Shown here piece by piece: positions 1 through 6,790 of a DNA stretch of 26,026 bases. Within the stretch, counting starts at the first letter, position 1, and each line of letters opens with the position of its first letter. Source of the stretch: JAICKN01 sp036491415 (GTDB lineage: Bacteria > Acidobacteriota > Terriglobia > Terriglobales > Acidobacteriaceae). The notes below the pieces were generated by a model that worked only from the letters and a program-made list of their open reading frames with translations, did not search any database and was not told the origin of the DNA. Position numbers and translations under genes: made by a program. The stretch spans positions 1 to 26,026 of the forward strand of contig DASXCC010000019.1 of the NCBI GenBank assembly GCA_036491415.1. Direction: 5' to 3'.

Positions 1-752
1 TCGCGCGGAACCATGTAGGGACAACCGCCCTCGGTTGTCCGGTCGAGCGTAGCTCGACGATTTTGTTCGCTAGATTGCCCGGCTGCGCCGGGCTGGACAG
101 CCGGGGCGGCTGTCCCTACGCAAGCAGGAATGGCCACCAAAAAGAGATGCGTTCGCTTGCCTTCTTTGTAGGCGTTCCAATGCCGATACAAGAGATGCGT
201 GAAAATCTGCGCCTTCACTTTGGAGTCGCTTGCTTCTTTTAACTTCTTAGCATTGCAGTCCAGTTCTTTCTCGGGTGTTCCATCGCATTCGGGATAGACA
301 TCTGAAACGAACAAAATATTCTTTCCGTCCGGCGACCAAAGTTCTCCGCTGGCTTCAGTGGCTATGAAAGTCAGCTGATGTGCGGCAGTGACGGTTGCCG
401 TGGCGCTATCGAAATCCGCAATCCACACCTGCGATCCACCTTCTTTCGTCGAGATGAACGCAAATCGCTTGCCGTCAGGTGACCAGCGGGGACGGTCGGC
501 GTCCTGATCGGAGATGATTTCGCGTTCATGTCCACCGGCCAGCGGCACAATCCACACATGCGGCGTCTTTGTATTCGCCCCAAGGTCCACATCCACGGCC
601 GCGAACAGCACCCATTTGCCATCAGGAGAGACTTGCGGCTCTTCGACACGCTTGAGCTTCATCATGTCTTCGAAGGTGAAGGGATGTTTGGCTTGGGCAA
701 GTGCGGGCAAGGTAAGAACAGCCGCGGCTACTAACAAGAAAAGACGGCGCAT
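1..752 (-). CDS. S9-family (prolyl oligopeptidase-like) secreted peptidase, N-terminal part
   Basis: Starts with ATG at 750-752 and stays open to the left edge, so only about 250 N-terminal residues are present. A Sec signal peptide is clear (MRRLFLLVAAAVLTLPALAQA). Three WD40-like/PD40 beta-propeller repeats follow, each with an SPDGK core: VSPDGKWVLFA, RWSPDGKRFAFIS and WSPDGKNILFVSD. A propeller behind a signal peptide is typical of exported dipeptidyl-/acylaminoacyl-peptidases of family S9, whose catalytic alpha/beta-hydrolase domain would lie beyond the window; TolB-like proteins are the alternative. The stretch HLLYRHWN...EGKRTHLFLV resembles the S9 group. Directly after it the frame runs for about 35 codons through a compound palindromic repeat (15-119) without a stop. 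The gene is divergent from the one at 837, with 84 bp between them. Confidence 0.8.
   Translation of the reverse strand, partial: MRRLFLLVAAAVLTLPALAQAKHPFTFEDMMKLKRVEEPQVSPDGKWVLFAAVDVDLGANTKTPHVWIVPLAGGHEREIISDQDADRPRWSPDGKRFAFISTKEGGSQVWIADFDSATATVTAAHQLTFIATEASGELWSPDGKNILFVSDVYPECDGTPEKELDCNAKKLKEASDSKVKAQIFTHLLYRHWNAYKEGKRTHLFLVAIPACVGTAAPAVQPGAAGQSSEQNRRATLDRTTEGGCPYMVPR
15..119. repeat. Compound two-hairpin palindromic repeat, inverted pair inside a CDS
   Basis: The left half (15-58) is a reverse-oriented copy: hairpin 15-40 (GTAGGGACAACCG ... GGTTGTCC) plus hairpin 42-58 (GTCGAGC, loop GTA, GCTCGAC). The right half (78-119) is a forward copy: hairpin 78-92 (CCCGGC, loop TGC, GCCGGG) plus hairpin 95-119 ending in GGCTGTCCCTAC. 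The outer ends form terminal inverted repeats beginning GTAGGGACA. The whole 105 bp is read in frame by the S9 peptidase gene on the minus strand. It is related to the copies at 6683, 9493 and 13361. Confidence 0.85.
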
Positions 753-816
753 GGGCTTTGCCTCAACTGGGAAAACCCCAAGTTTATACCTGTTCACCCC
801 TCTGCTATCATTCTTC

Positions 817-834
817 TACCCGTACGCACGGGTA
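817..834 (+). promoter_or_regulatory. Perfect inverted repeat directly before a start codon
   Basis: TACCCGT and ACGGGTA pair perfectly around the loop ACGC. The repeat ends two bases before the ATG at 837, so it covers the place where a ribosome binding site would be. No other Shine-Dalgarno is visible. A possible extended -10 (TGC TATCAT, 803-811) lies just upstream, but no good -35 accompanies it. The repeat could be an operator or a translation-blocking hairpin; function is inference. Confidence 0.4.
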
Positions 835-836
835 CC

Positions 837-1877
837 ATGCGCTTACGACGCAGACTCCCCATCTGGCTCGGTGTACTGCTGGTTATTGCAGCAGTGTCGA
901 TTATTGTCGTTTTGCGCAAACACGCTCCGCCGGAGCCCGCGCGACTTCTTCCCGGCGCCGATGGTTTTTTCTACGTCAACTTAAAGTGGGTGCGGCGCAC
1001 CAACGTGACGGGGCAGTTGCCCGGAGTTTCCCACGATCCCGATTACGAAAAATTTGTTGAGCAGACCGGGTTCGACTTTGAGCGCGACCTGAACCAGGCG
1101 GCATTCGCCATTCATTATCCGGCAAGCCTGCCGATGGAGGCCCGCGCGGATGGTCCGCGGTTCTCCGAAGTTTTCGTCGGCAAAATTGATGGCCAGCGGC
1201 TTCGTGATTATCTAAAAGGCGTTGCAACTTCAGTTGAGCCTTATCGTTCGATCGACATTTACAACATTCCTCTGGAAGGACGAACGGTAAGGGTTGCGAT
1301 CCTGAATTGGGATACGGTGGCGGCGTCGAACCATCCTGACCCGCAGGTGATCCGGGGGATGGTGGACCGTTCGAAGAAGCTGGCTTCGCCTTTCGGCGGG
1401 CCGCAACTGCTGCGGCAGTACTACAAACACGTGCCGCTGGCCAGTTTGGCATGGGCCGTGATCAAGGTTTCTCCCGACAGCGGAACGACGACGCCAGGGC
1501 CGATTGATATCTCCTTTTTATTTAATAATCCCGCGGTTGTTGTAACTTCTGCCCGCTGGCTAGGATCATTACATTTGCGAGCTGCGGCCTATACCGACAA
1601 CCCGGACCAGGCCCAGCATGTGGCCGACCAGTTAAATACATTTTTAGCGATGTTTCACGCTGCGGAGAGCAATGTCACGGGGCAAGGACCGGATATGGAT
1701 GTAAAAGGATTTTTCAATAGCCTGAAGGTCGAGCAGGACAACAAAGTAACCGCGCTGACGGCCATCCTGCCTCCGGGATTTATGAAGAAGATGTTTGAAG
1801 AACCGCCCAAGGACATGATGGCTTCCCCGGACGCGGCATCTTCGAAGCCACAGTCCGCGCCTGCAAAGAAACATTGA
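837..1877 (+). CDS. Membrane-anchored protein of unknown function, first gene of the ccdA run
   Basis: 346 residues. I do not recognise the family. The N-terminus has a basic stretch (MRLRRR) and one hydrophobic segment at about residues 8-26 (IWLGVLLVIAAVSIIVVL), consistent with a single inner-membrane anchor and the rest outside the cytoplasm. The body has no Cys-pair, heme or nucleotide-binding motif that I can see. It ends in a low-complexity tail rich in Ala, Ser, Pro and Lys (from about 325), a possible flexible or wall-interacting end. The stop at 1877 is only 16 bp before ccdA, so co-transcription with the thiol-redox genes is likely. That is the only hint of function. The ATG at 837 sits behind the inverted repeat 817-834. 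Confidence 0.75.
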   Translation: MRLRRRLPIWLGVLLVIAAVSIIVVLRKHAPPEPARLLPGADGFFYVNLKWVRRTNVTGQLPGVSHDPDYEKFVEQTGFDFERDLNQAAFAIHYPASLPMEARADGPRFSEVFVGKIDGQRLRDYLKGVATSVEPYRSIDIYNIPLEGRTVRVAILNWDTVAASNHPDPQVIRGMVDRSKKLASPFGGPQLLRQYYKHVPLASLAWAVIKVSPDSGTTTPGPIDISFLFNNPAVVVTSARWLGSLHLRAAAYTDNPDQAQHVADQLNTFLAMFHAAESNVTGQGPDMDVKGFFNSLKVEQDNKVTALTAILPPGFMKKMFEEPPKDMMASPDAASSKPQSAPAKKH

Positions 1878-1893
1878 AGGTAAAATAATACCG

Positions 1894-2619
1894 ATGGGAA
1901 CACATCTTCCACTTCCGATTGCGGCGTTCTTTGCCGGGCTGATCTCCTTTCTTTCTCCCTGTGTGTTGCCGCTGGTGCCGGGCTACGTTTCACTGATTTC
2001 CGGTGTAGGCGTGGAAGAGTTAAAAGCGCAAAACGTTTCCGTTCTGCGCAAGGTGATGATGAATTCCGTCGCTTTTATTTTTGGTTTCAGCATTGTCTTC
2101 ATCACCCTGGGTGCGCTTTCGACCGAGGTCGGCCAATTTCTGGCGCGATATAAATCCACACTGGCGGAGGTAGCGGGCGTAGTCATTATTCTTTTCGGAC
2201 TGCACTTGACAGGCATTCTGCGGATTAAAGCTTTGTACACCGATGCACGGCTGCATCAGGTAAAAGGCGGCAGCACGGCGTGGGGAGCGTTCGTCATTGG
2301 ATTTGCTTTTGCTTTTGGCTGGACGCCCTGTGTGGGGCCGATTCTAGCGGTCATTTTAGGATTCGCCAGCGCGCAGGATTCCGTGACCAAAGGAATTATG
2401 CTGCTGGCTATTTATTCCCTTGGACTGGCAGTTCCTTTTCTGCTGACCTCGCTGGGCATTGAACGGTTCCTGAAGTTTTACAGCCGCTTCCGTTCGCACA
2501 TGCACGCGGTGGAAATTGGCAGCGGCGCTTTGTTGATTGTGCTGGGCGTGCTTTTGATATTTGGACGGTTCACGGTCATTTCAAATTACCTGTCATTCTT
2601 AAATCGATTCTCGTTGTAG
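1894..2619 (+). CDS. ccdA: CcdA/DsbD-type transmembrane thiol-disulfide carrier
   Basis: 241 residues, the usual size for CcdA. It is almost entirely hydrophobic with about six membrane segments. The two halves carry the family's redox cysteines in matching contexts: ISFLSPCVLPLVPGY (Cys23) and FGWTPCVGPILA (Cys146). These shuttle electrons from cytoplasmic thioredoxin to the outside of the membrane. It follows the unknown gene by 16 bp and is followed by a TlpA-like thioredoxin and a DsbD-alpha-like protein, the expected partners. Partner use is inferred from family knowledge and gene order. The TAG stop (2617-2619) lies inside the first unit of a 15-bp tandem repeat. Confidence 0.93.
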   Translation: MGTHLPLPIAAFFAGLISFLSPCVLPLVPGYVSLISGVGVEELKAQNVSVLRKVMMNSVAFIFGFSIVFITLGALSTEVGQFLARYKSTLAEVAGVVIILFGLHLTGILRIKALYTDARLHQVKGGSTAWGAFVIGFAFAFGWTPCVGPILAVILGFASAQDSVTKGIMLLAIYSLGLAVPFLLTSLGIERFLKFYSRFRSHMHAVEIGSGALLIVLGVLLIFGRFTVISNYLSFLNRFSL

Positions 2620-2660
2620 TTAGAGTCTTGGTAGTTAACATCTTGGTAGTTAGAATCTTG
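2616..2660 (+). repeat. Three 15-bp tandem repeats starting at the ccdA stop codon
   Basis: The units are GTAGTTAGAGTCTTG (2616-2630), GTAGTTAACATCTTG (2631-2645) and GTAGTTAGAATCTTG (2646-2660). The first contains the ccdA stop TAG. Because the unit is a multiple of three, the TAG recurs in frame at 2632 and 2647. The Shine-Dalgarno (GGAG, 2666-2669) of the next gene follows directly. Confidence 0.9.
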
Positions 2661-2676
2661 TAGCTGGAGTTCCTTT

Positions 2677-3255
2677 ATGAAACGCGATCCTATTATTTTG
2701 GTGGTTGTGGCGGTGGTGATTGCCGGCATGTTGTTTTTTGCGGTGAAGCGGTCGCATCAAAATTCGGCGTCGATTCCTCAAACTTCGATGAGTGGAGTTG
2801 CAAAAGTCGGCGGACCTGCTCCGAATTTCACGCTCGAGACGCTCGACGGCAAAAAAGTGAGCCTGGCTGACTATCGCGGCAAAGCAGTGCTGGTAAATTT
2901 CTGGGCGACGTGGTGTGAGCCATGCAACGTTGAAATGCCCTGGCTTGTGGATTTGCATAAGAAGTATGCGGCGCAGGGATTTGAAATCCTCGGTGTCGCT
3001 ATGGATGACGCCAGCCCCAAAGATATTGCCAAATTTGCGCAGGACAAGGGCGTGAACTATCCGGTCTTGATCGGTCAGGACGCGGTAGGGAATGCTTATG
3101 GCGGCGTTGCCTTCCTGCCGGAAAATTTTTATGTTGACCGCAACGGTAAGATGATTGATAGAGCTTTCGGGCTGAAGGGCAAGCCAGAGATCGAAGACGA
3201 TATTCAAAAGATCATCGCGAGCGCTCCTGATCAGAACGTTGCCACTGGAAATTGA
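2677..3255 (+). CDS. TlpA/ResA-like membrane-anchored thioredoxin
   Basis: 192 residues. An uncleaved-looking N-terminal membrane anchor (residues 6-23, IILVVVAVVIAGMLFFAV) is followed by a linker and a TlpA-type thioredoxin fold. The active site is WATWCEPC (Cys80 and Cys83) within NFWATWCEPCNVEMPWL, and the entry motif GGPAPNFTLETLDGK is typical of AhpC/TSA-Redoxin relatives. The family reduces disulfides in extracytoplasmic proteins, often apocytochrome c or its chaperones, with electrons from CcdA, which is encoded just upstream. A GGAG at 2666-2669 sits 7 bp before the ATG. The stop TGA overlaps the next ATG (TGATG), indicating translational coupling. It could supply the gamma-domain function of a split DsbD; the exact substrate cannot be told from sequence. 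Confidence 0.88.
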   Translation: MKRDPIILVVVAVVIAGMLFFAVKRSHQNSASIPQTSMSGVAKVGGPAPNFTLETLDGKKVSLADYRGKAVLVNFWATWCEPCNVEMPWLVDLHKKYAAQGFEILGVAMDDASPKDIAKFAQDKGVNYPVLIGQDAVGNAYGGVAFLPENFYVDRNGKMIDRAFGLKGKPEIEDDIQKIIASAPDQNVATGN

Positions 3256-3815
3256 TGAGAAAAATTGGAAAGACAATACGCGCAGTGATTTTCGGGATTA
3301 CCGCGGCGCTCTGCACATTGTCTTACGCGCAGGACAGTCCCGGATCACAGGCGCCTTCGGTCACGATGGCACCGCCAGGAATCACCAATGTCACGCGCGG
3401 GACTTCCGGCAAAGTCGAATTACAGTTCCGGATCATGCATGGGTTCCACATTAACTCCAACGCGCCGACCGAAGAATATTTAATCCCCACCGCGCTGAAC
3501 ATGGAAGCGCCGACGGACATTGTGGTCGGGCGAATCACTTATCCTGACGGGCAGAACATCACGCTGCCGTTTGCGCCTGATTTGAAGTTGAATGTGTACA
3601 GCGGTGACTTTTCAATATTGGTAAACGTAAGGCCGCTCAGCAGCGTGATCCCGGGAAAATATGCGCTGCATGGAAGATTGAAGTACCAGGCCTGCGACAA
3701 GGCGGCCTGCTATCCTCCGAAAGAAATGCCGGTAACTTTCGAAGTCAAGGTCGTGAAAGGCGCACCCGCGGCTGTACGCCGCAATCCCGCACAGAGCCCG
3801 CACGCGCACTATTAA
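3255..3815 (+). CDS. DsbD N-terminal (alpha) domain-like periplasmic protein
   Basis: 186 residues from the ATG at 3255, which overlaps the tlpA-like stop by one base (TGATG). A TTG three bases upstream is less likely. The signal peptide is MRKIGKTIRAVIFGITAALC...SYAQ. The mature part is a beta-rich, immunoglobulin-like domain. It carries the DsbD-alpha signature near its end: LKYQACDKAACYPPKEMPVTF, with Cys147 and Cys152. E. coli DsbD-alpha has the same YQxC...CYPP arrangement but with five residues between the cysteines; here there are four. The family passes electrons from the membrane and thioredoxin domains to periplasmic substrates. With ccdA and the TlpA-like gene it makes up all three DsbD modules as separate genes. 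The tail is Pro/His-rich (RRNPAQSPHAHY). Confidence 0.82.
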   Translation: MRKIGKTIRAVIFGITAALCTLSYAQDSPGSQAPSVTMAPPGITNVTRGTSGKVELQFRIMHGFHINSNAPTEEYLIPTALNMEAPTDIVVGRITYPDGQNITLPFAPDLKLNVYSGDFSILVNVRPLSSVIPGKYALHGRLKYQACDKAACYPPKEMPVTFEVKVVKGAPAAVRRNPAQSPHAHY

Positions 3816-3895
3816 TTAATGCCGTGCTTCTTACTGCTGTACTTCGGCAGGTGCGGTGAAAATTCAGCGCGGATCAAGCGACACGGAAAATAAAA

Positions 3896-3933
3896 GGCTG
3901 GCAGAATCCTGTGATAGAAGTTCTAGTCCAGCC
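3896..3933. terminator. Weak stem-loop between convergent genes
   Basis: GGCTGG (3896-3901) can pair with CCAGCC (3928-3933), with a smaller inner AGAA/TTCT pairing. It lies in the 132-bp gap between the convergent DsbD-alpha-like gene and the papain-like gene. No T-tract follows on either strand, so a terminator role is only a guess. Confidence 0.25.
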
Positions 3934-3947
3934 CTGACCACGCGAGA

Positions 3948-4790
3948 TTAATGCTTTCTCTTTTTGCCGTTGCCTGACATCCTCTTTCCGTTTGCGTACC
4001 CGTTCGAATGGCCGTTGGATTTTCCGTTAGAGGAACTTTCTACCATGCGGATCGTCCAGAAATCCGATGACAGATTCTCTTCCAGCAAATACTGATACGG
4101 CAGAGTGAAGTAGCCCGACATCCCCCAGTCCGGCCCCCAGGAATTACGCACGATGAACCATTGATTCTTGTCGTCGTAGCCGATGGCGCAAACCGCATGG
4201 CCTCCGACAACTTGTTCGCCGGGCTGCGGCATGGAGGCTTGACCGGAATTCGCCACCGACGCGCTTTCGAAGCTGTCGTATACCGTGAATCCGAAAACGA
4301 AAGGATAGCCGGAAGCAAGGCATCCCTTGAACTGGCTCAGAGTTCGTGACACTCGCTGGTAGGAAAGCACACGATTTTTCTGGCCGCCTTTATAGGCGAC
4401 AGCCGAGGGTTTGTCGGTGAACTCAGTAATGTTGTAGGGCCAATCCGTTTCCGGAGGAGCGCCTTGCTTGGCCACGACTTTCATACCATCGCGGATTTGC
4501 GCACCACTGTCAGAGTTGATTGTGTTTTCCATGGCGCGCTCGTTGTAATAAATGAACAGGCGCGAAGGAATGAAGTTTTTGCTTTTCTGTTTGATTTGTT
4601 CGAACTGAATGGCCCCGGCAATGGAGTTGCCGGTGCAACTTCCTAATTGCCCCTGGTCATAGACAGGCGGACACTGCGTACGCAAGTCCACCATAGTTGG
4701 TAACGCCCTCAAAAATTCTGCGGGCGCTGCATAAGTTAAATCGCGATGGTCCGGAAGGTCCGGAACCCATCCATAATGTCCAATGCTCAT
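3948..4790 (-). CDS. Papain-like (C1 family) cysteine peptidase
   Basis: 280 residues. The catalytic set of peptidase family C1 is complete: oxyanion Gln46 and nucleophile Cys52 in DQGQLGSCTGNS, His198 in VVGGHAVCAIGY, and Asn216 in FIVRNSWGPDWG. The N-terminal motif VPDLPDHRD is typical of the bacterial, prodomain-free branch. No signal peptide is visible, so export would need another route or the enzyme acts inside the cell. The last 30 residues are a low-complexity tail of NG-containing repeats ending in a basic cluster (GNGKKRKH). A Shine-Dalgarno-like GAGGTGG stands before the ATG at 4788-4790. It lies 72 bp downstream of the CocE-like gene on the same strand, so co-transcription is possible. 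The substrate is unknown. Confidence 0.87.
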   Translation of the reverse strand: MSIGHYGWVPDLPDHRDLTYAAPAEFLRALPTMVDLRTQCPPVYDQGQLGSCTGNSIAGAIQFEQIKQKSKNFIPSRLFIYYNERAMENTINSDSGAQIRDGMKVVAKQGAPPETDWPYNITEFTDKPSAVAYKGGQKNRVLSYQRVSRTLSQFKGCLASGYPFVFGFTVYDSFESASVANSGQASMPQPGEQVVGGHAVCAIGYDDKNQWFIVRNSWGPDWGMSGYFTLPYQYLLEENLSSDFWTIRMVESSSNGKSNGHSNGYANGKRMSGNGKKRKH

Positions 4791-4862
4791 AAATCCACCT
4801 CACTGAAAAATCTCCCGTGGTTGAGGGATAGTGAGCATGGACGCAAAAACGTTACAAAGATC

Positions 4863-6635
4863 TTACGGTGCTGCCACCACCGGAAGAACCAGGGCCGAGG
4901 GGTGCTCGGCGTCATGGAGAATCGTGTTGGTTGCCGGAACGAAGTGGTCGCTGTTGGCGGCGGATTCTCCGGTGTCCAGGTTGCGATCAAAGCGCGGGAA
5001 GTTGCTGCTGCTGACTTCGAGGCGCAGCGTGTGTCCCTTGTGAAAGACATTGCTGGTGGACCAGAGATCGAGGCTGAACTTATAAACCTGACCTGGAGTC
5101 ATCCACTCGGGCTTCTCCTGCGAATCGCGGTAGCGAGCGCGGATAATTCCCTCGGTCAAATTTTGTACGAAGCCGTTCGGCCAAACATCGACTAACTTGG
5201 CGGTGAAGTCGGTATCGACGGCAGAAGACTTTGCGTAGAACTCGAGACTCACCGGGCCAGTAACTTCCATGTCCTGCGCGAGCGCGGCCGTAGAGTAAAC
5301 AAGAACATCGTCGCGGGCTTCGACGGGGCGCTGATCGCGGGGACCGGCGGGAAGATGGTCGGGATCGCAGCAAAGCGGGCCGCCGGTGGTTGGCGCTGGA
5401 TTTGCAGGGTCATAAATATATTGGTCAGCGGTTTCGGTGCGAGGAGCGGTTGTGGAAAGTGCGCCATCCCCACGCGCGGAGTTCGCTTTGCTCGCGGAGT
5501 GCAGGAAATATTTTGTTTCATGAGCACGAGCGAGAGGCCACTCCTGCTCGTGACGCCATTGATTGGCGCCCATCACGAAGATCTTTACCGGCGACTTGGC
5601 AAAGTCATTCTGCACGCCTTTGAACAGATAGTCGTACCAACTGAGAACGGCGTCGTCTTCGTGGAAGGGCGCGTCGGGGCCGAAATCCACATCGCCCACT
5701 TTTTGTTCATTTCCAGAGTGGCCGCCGATGACGACGAGCAGGTGCTGACCGTTGCGGGCCGCATCGCTGCCTCCGTGAGCTTTGATGCCCATGTAATTGC
5801 GCAGCGAGCCGCCCTGAAAAATGTCATACCACGCGGCGATGGTCAGCGCGGGAACTTGAATATCGGCATAGTGCTCTTCGATGGACCACTTCTTCCAGTA
5901 GTCGTCGTAGTTCGGGTGCGCAAGCCAGTCGAGAAAATATGGCGCGAGCGCGGAGGTGGCGTTGGGAATTCCTGTGGCCGCCGGGAAGTTATAAAGAGGA
6001 TAGCCGGTGAGCGGCAGCTTGCGGACTTCCTTCATCGCATTGCCTTGTCCGCTGACGATGCGCTCCAGTGTGTTCTGCGAAAGGCCGGAGGTCCACGACT
6101 CGTTGAACCATTGCTCGAACGCTCCGCCCTGGTAAGTCCAATTCGAGTGATAGTTGCTGGCGGTGACGACGGGACAAATTCCTGCAAGGTGCGGGGGATG
6201 CGCGATGGCCGTGAGCATTTGGGTCGCGCCGACGTAAGACCCGCCGAACATGCCGACTTTGCCGTTGGAGTATGGAAGCGCAGCCGCCCATTCGACGCTG
6301 TCGTAACCGTCATCGGATTCGTGCTTGAACGTGTACCACTCGCCTTCGGATGTGTAACGACCGCGAACGTCCTGGATGACGACGACGTATCCTTGCGCCG
6401 CAGCACGGAGGCCGAAAGTGATTCCCCAATTTTTGTCGTAAGGCGTGCGCTGGAGAAGCACAGGAAATTTGCCATCCACGTTGGGGCGATAAATATCGGC
6501 GTGAAGTTTGGTTCCATCACGCATAACAACCGTGGCGTTGCGCTCGACGGTGACGGTGTAGGTGTCGGCGGCGAATGCGTGAATGGCTCCGACAATTATC
6601 GCGATGGACAAAAATATTAACTTTAGGGGTTTCAC
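4863..6635 (-). CDS. CocE/NonD-family secreted hydrolase (S15-like)
   Basis: 590 residues. I chose the GTG at 6633-6635 because an ideal Shine-Dalgarno (GGAGG, plus coordinates 6641-6645) stands five bases before it. A Sec signal peptide follows (KLIFLSIAIIVGAIHAFAA). The alpha/beta-hydrolase triad is readable: Ser133 in MFGGSYVG, Asp271 in IAAWYDIFQGG and His306 in VIGGHSG. The C-terminal third is a beta-jellyroll typical of X-Pro dipeptidyl-peptidase/cocaine-esterase relatives (ending near SSNFPRFDRNLDTGE). Family members cleave X-Pro dipeptides, acyl esters or beta-lactam-like esters; which one applies here is undetermined. Its neighbours, a C1 peptidase and an S9 peptidase, favour peptide breakdown, but that is inference. 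Confidence 0.9.
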   Translation of the reverse strand: MKPLKLIFLSIAIIVGAIHAFAADTYTVTVERNATVVMRDGTKLHADIYRPNVDGKFPVLLQRTPYDKNWGITFGLRAAAQGYVVVIQDVRGRYTSEGEWYTFKHESDDGYDSVEWAAALPYSNGKVGMFGGSYVGATQMLTAIAHPPHLAGICPVVTASNYHSNWTYQGGAFEQWFNESWTSGLSQNTLERIVSGQGNAMKEVRKLPLTGYPLYNFPAATGIPNATSALAPYFLDWLAHPNYDDYWKKWSIEEHYADIQVPALTIAAWYDIFQGGSLRNYMGIKAHGGSDAARNGQHLLVVIGGHSGNEQKVGDVDFGPDAPFHEDDAVLSWYDYLFKGVQNDFAKSPVKIFVMGANQWRHEQEWPLARAHETKYFLHSASKANSARGDGALSTTAPRTETADQYIYDPANPAPTTGGPLCCDPDHLPAGPRDQRPVEARDDVLVYSTAALAQDMEVTGPVSLEFYAKSSAVDTDFTAKLVDVWPNGFVQNLTEGIIRARYRDSQEKPEWMTPGQVYKFSLDLWSTSNVFHKGHTLRLEVSSSNFPRFDRNLDTGESAANSDHFVPATNTILHDAEHPSALVLPVVAAP

Positions 6636-6682
6636 GCAATCCTCCGGGTTTTATGGCGGGAGAAAGATTAACAGAAACAAGA

Positions 6683-6725
6683 CGAGCTGCGCTCGGTCCG
6701 GACAGCCGAGGGCGGCTGTCCCTAC
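6683..6725 (+). repeat. Two-hairpin dispersed repeat, copy B
   Basis: Variable hairpin CGAGC, loop TGC, GCTCG (6683-6695), then the conserved hairpin 6700-6721 (GGACAGCC ... GGCTGTCC) and the invariant tail CTAC. It lies between the CocE-like gene and thrS, about 20 bp from a tandem repeat at 6746. Confidence 0.88.
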
Positions 6726-6745
6726 ATGAGCATTTTAGATTTATG

Positions 6746-6790
6746 CGTTCGCTTTGGTCTAAAACTACGTTCGCTTGGGTCTAAAAACTA
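6746..6790 (-). repeat. Two ~22-bp tandem repeats starting at the thrS stop codon
   Basis: On the plus strand the units begin CGTTCGCTTTGGTCTAAAAC (6746-6767) and CGTTCGCTTGGGTCTAAAAA (6768-6790), each ending in CTA. Read with thrS, each unit starts with TAG, and the first TAG is the thrS stop. Unit length is 22/23 bp, so the second TAG is out of frame. Confidence 0.85.

Noticed and set aside
5355..6620. Long open frame on the plus strand, 421 codons
   Set aside because: It lies fully antisense to the CocE-like gene, which has a signal peptide, an ideal Shine-Dalgarno and a full catalytic triad; the antisense protein shows no domain.
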